Source: Oscillospiraceae bacterium
GTDB lineage: Bacteria > Bacillota > Clostridia > Oscillospirales > Oscillospiraceae
Direction: 5' to 3'
Assembly: GCA_017539635.1 (NCBI GenBank)
Contig: JAFYCQ010000268.1
Location: 1 to 5,667 of the forward strand
Length of the DNA: 5,667 bases
Shown: piece by piece, positions 5,291-5,667 of the stretch
Numbering within the stretch: position 1 is the first letter of the stretch
Layout of the letters: each line of letters starts with the position of its first letter
Notes under the pieces: model-generated
Told to the model about the DNA's origin: nothing
The model's database searches: none
What the model saw: only the letters and a program-made list of their open reading frames with translations
Made by a program: the position numbers and the translations under genes

Positions 5291-5667
5291 ATGAGAACGG
5301 AATACAAAAACGACTTTACCATGGACCCGTCCGGTTTCGTGCTGCTGGCGGATCACGTACCCCATATCGTACAGGAGATCCGCTACTACTCCACCTATAA
5401 CTTCATCGGCGAGCGGATAGACGGCTATGAGGAGCCCTGCGCCGTTTTGACCAAAGAGGCCGCCAGGGCACTGCAGTCCGTCGCCGGGGAACTGATCGTT
5501 CAGGGCTTCCGCCTGAAGGTTTTCGACGCCTACCGCCCGGCATGCGCCGTAAGGCGCTTCGTCCTGTGGGGCATCGAGGACCGGGACATACTCATGAAGC
5601 CCTATGTTTGCCCCGAGCTGGAAAAGCATGAGCTTTTCGCCAGGGGCTATATCGCGAAAATGTCCAG
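5291..5667 (+). CDS. vanX: D-alanyl-D-alanine dipeptidase, VanX/DdpX type (M15D), 3' end outside window
   Basis: The first 125 codons match VanX/DdpX zinc dipeptidases, which split D-Ala-D-Ala. Visible marks are VQEIRYYSTYNFIGERIDGYEEPCAVLTKEAA (within 27-58) and the segment FRLKVFDAYRPACAVRRFVLWG (73-94). Its Arg82 corresponds to the Arg of the DAYRP/DGYRP motif (Arg71 of VanX) that assists catalysis. The zinc ligands (SxHxxGxAxD and the later ExxH region) lie beyond the window, so activity cannot be judged. No signal peptide is seen, so it is likely cytoplasmic. Two start codons are adjacent: ATG 5288 is only 3 bases from the AGAGG at 5280-5284, whereas ATG 5291 is 6 bases away, so I chose 5291. 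It follows the lipoprotein by 47 bases without a terminator, so the two are probably co-transcribed. No vanH, vanA, vanR or vanS is in the window, so a role in wall peptide turnover or D-Ala recycling is more likely than vancomycin resistance. Confidence 0.88.
   Translation, partial: MRTEYKNDFTMDPSGFVLLADHVPHIVQEIRYYSTYNFIGERIDGYEEPCAVLTKEAARALQSVAGELIVQGFRLKVFDAYRPACAVRRFVLWGIEDRDILMKPYVCPELEKHELFARGYIAKMS

Noticed and set aside
5291..5667. Vancomycin resistance cluster
   Set aside because: Only a VanX-type gene fragment is present; no ligase, dehydrogenase or two-component regulator is seen in the window, and VanX-like dipeptidases are common in genomes without resistance.

Overview
The window looks like chromosomal DNA of a GC-rich, gut-type member of the Firmicutes (Clostridia, probably Oscillospirales-like or a neighbouring order). 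This is inferred from the strong AGGAGG-type ribosome binding sites, a Gram-positive style lipoprotein signal with a Pro/Glu-rich tether, a DUF4003-like protein, and a P1 peptidase close in sequence to clostridial members. All recognised genes lie on the + strand.

Left block (1-2373): the 3' end of a secreted-type protein of unknown function overlaps the first possible start of a P1/S58 (DmpA-type) self-cleaving aminopeptidase. Sixteen bases after that gene comes a 329-residue DUF4003-like helical-repeat protein. The tight spacing suggests one transcript whose promoter lies upstream of the window.

Middle block (2370-3070): a visibly AT-rich island interrupts the GC-rich genes. It has the full anatomy of a non-autonomous transposable element: 26-bp imperfect terminal inverted repeats (23/26 identical) at 2378-2403 and 3037-3062, directly bordered by an 8-bp direct repeat TTGATGAA (2370-2377 and 3063-3070). 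It contains one unrecognised 153-residue gene with a strong ribosome binding site and no transposase. The duplicated target covers the stop codon of the DUF4003-like gene, so that protein is left intact.

Right block (3071-5667): a near-consensus promoter (TTGAAC, 17 bp, extended -10 TGATATAAT) starts 14 bp beyond the element. It drives a 702-residue multidomain lipoprotein, followed 47 bp later by the first 125 codons of a VanX/DdpX-type D-Ala-D-Ala dipeptidase cut off by the window edge.

How it may fit together: the C-terminal domain of the lipoprotein resembles the partial protein at the left edge, and each of these two proteins is followed by a peptidase of a family known for D-amino-acid or unusual peptide substrates. 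One reading is two related 'surface protein plus peptidase' modules concerned with cell-wall peptide turnover or scavenging. This is inference from gene order and weak similarity, not demonstrated.
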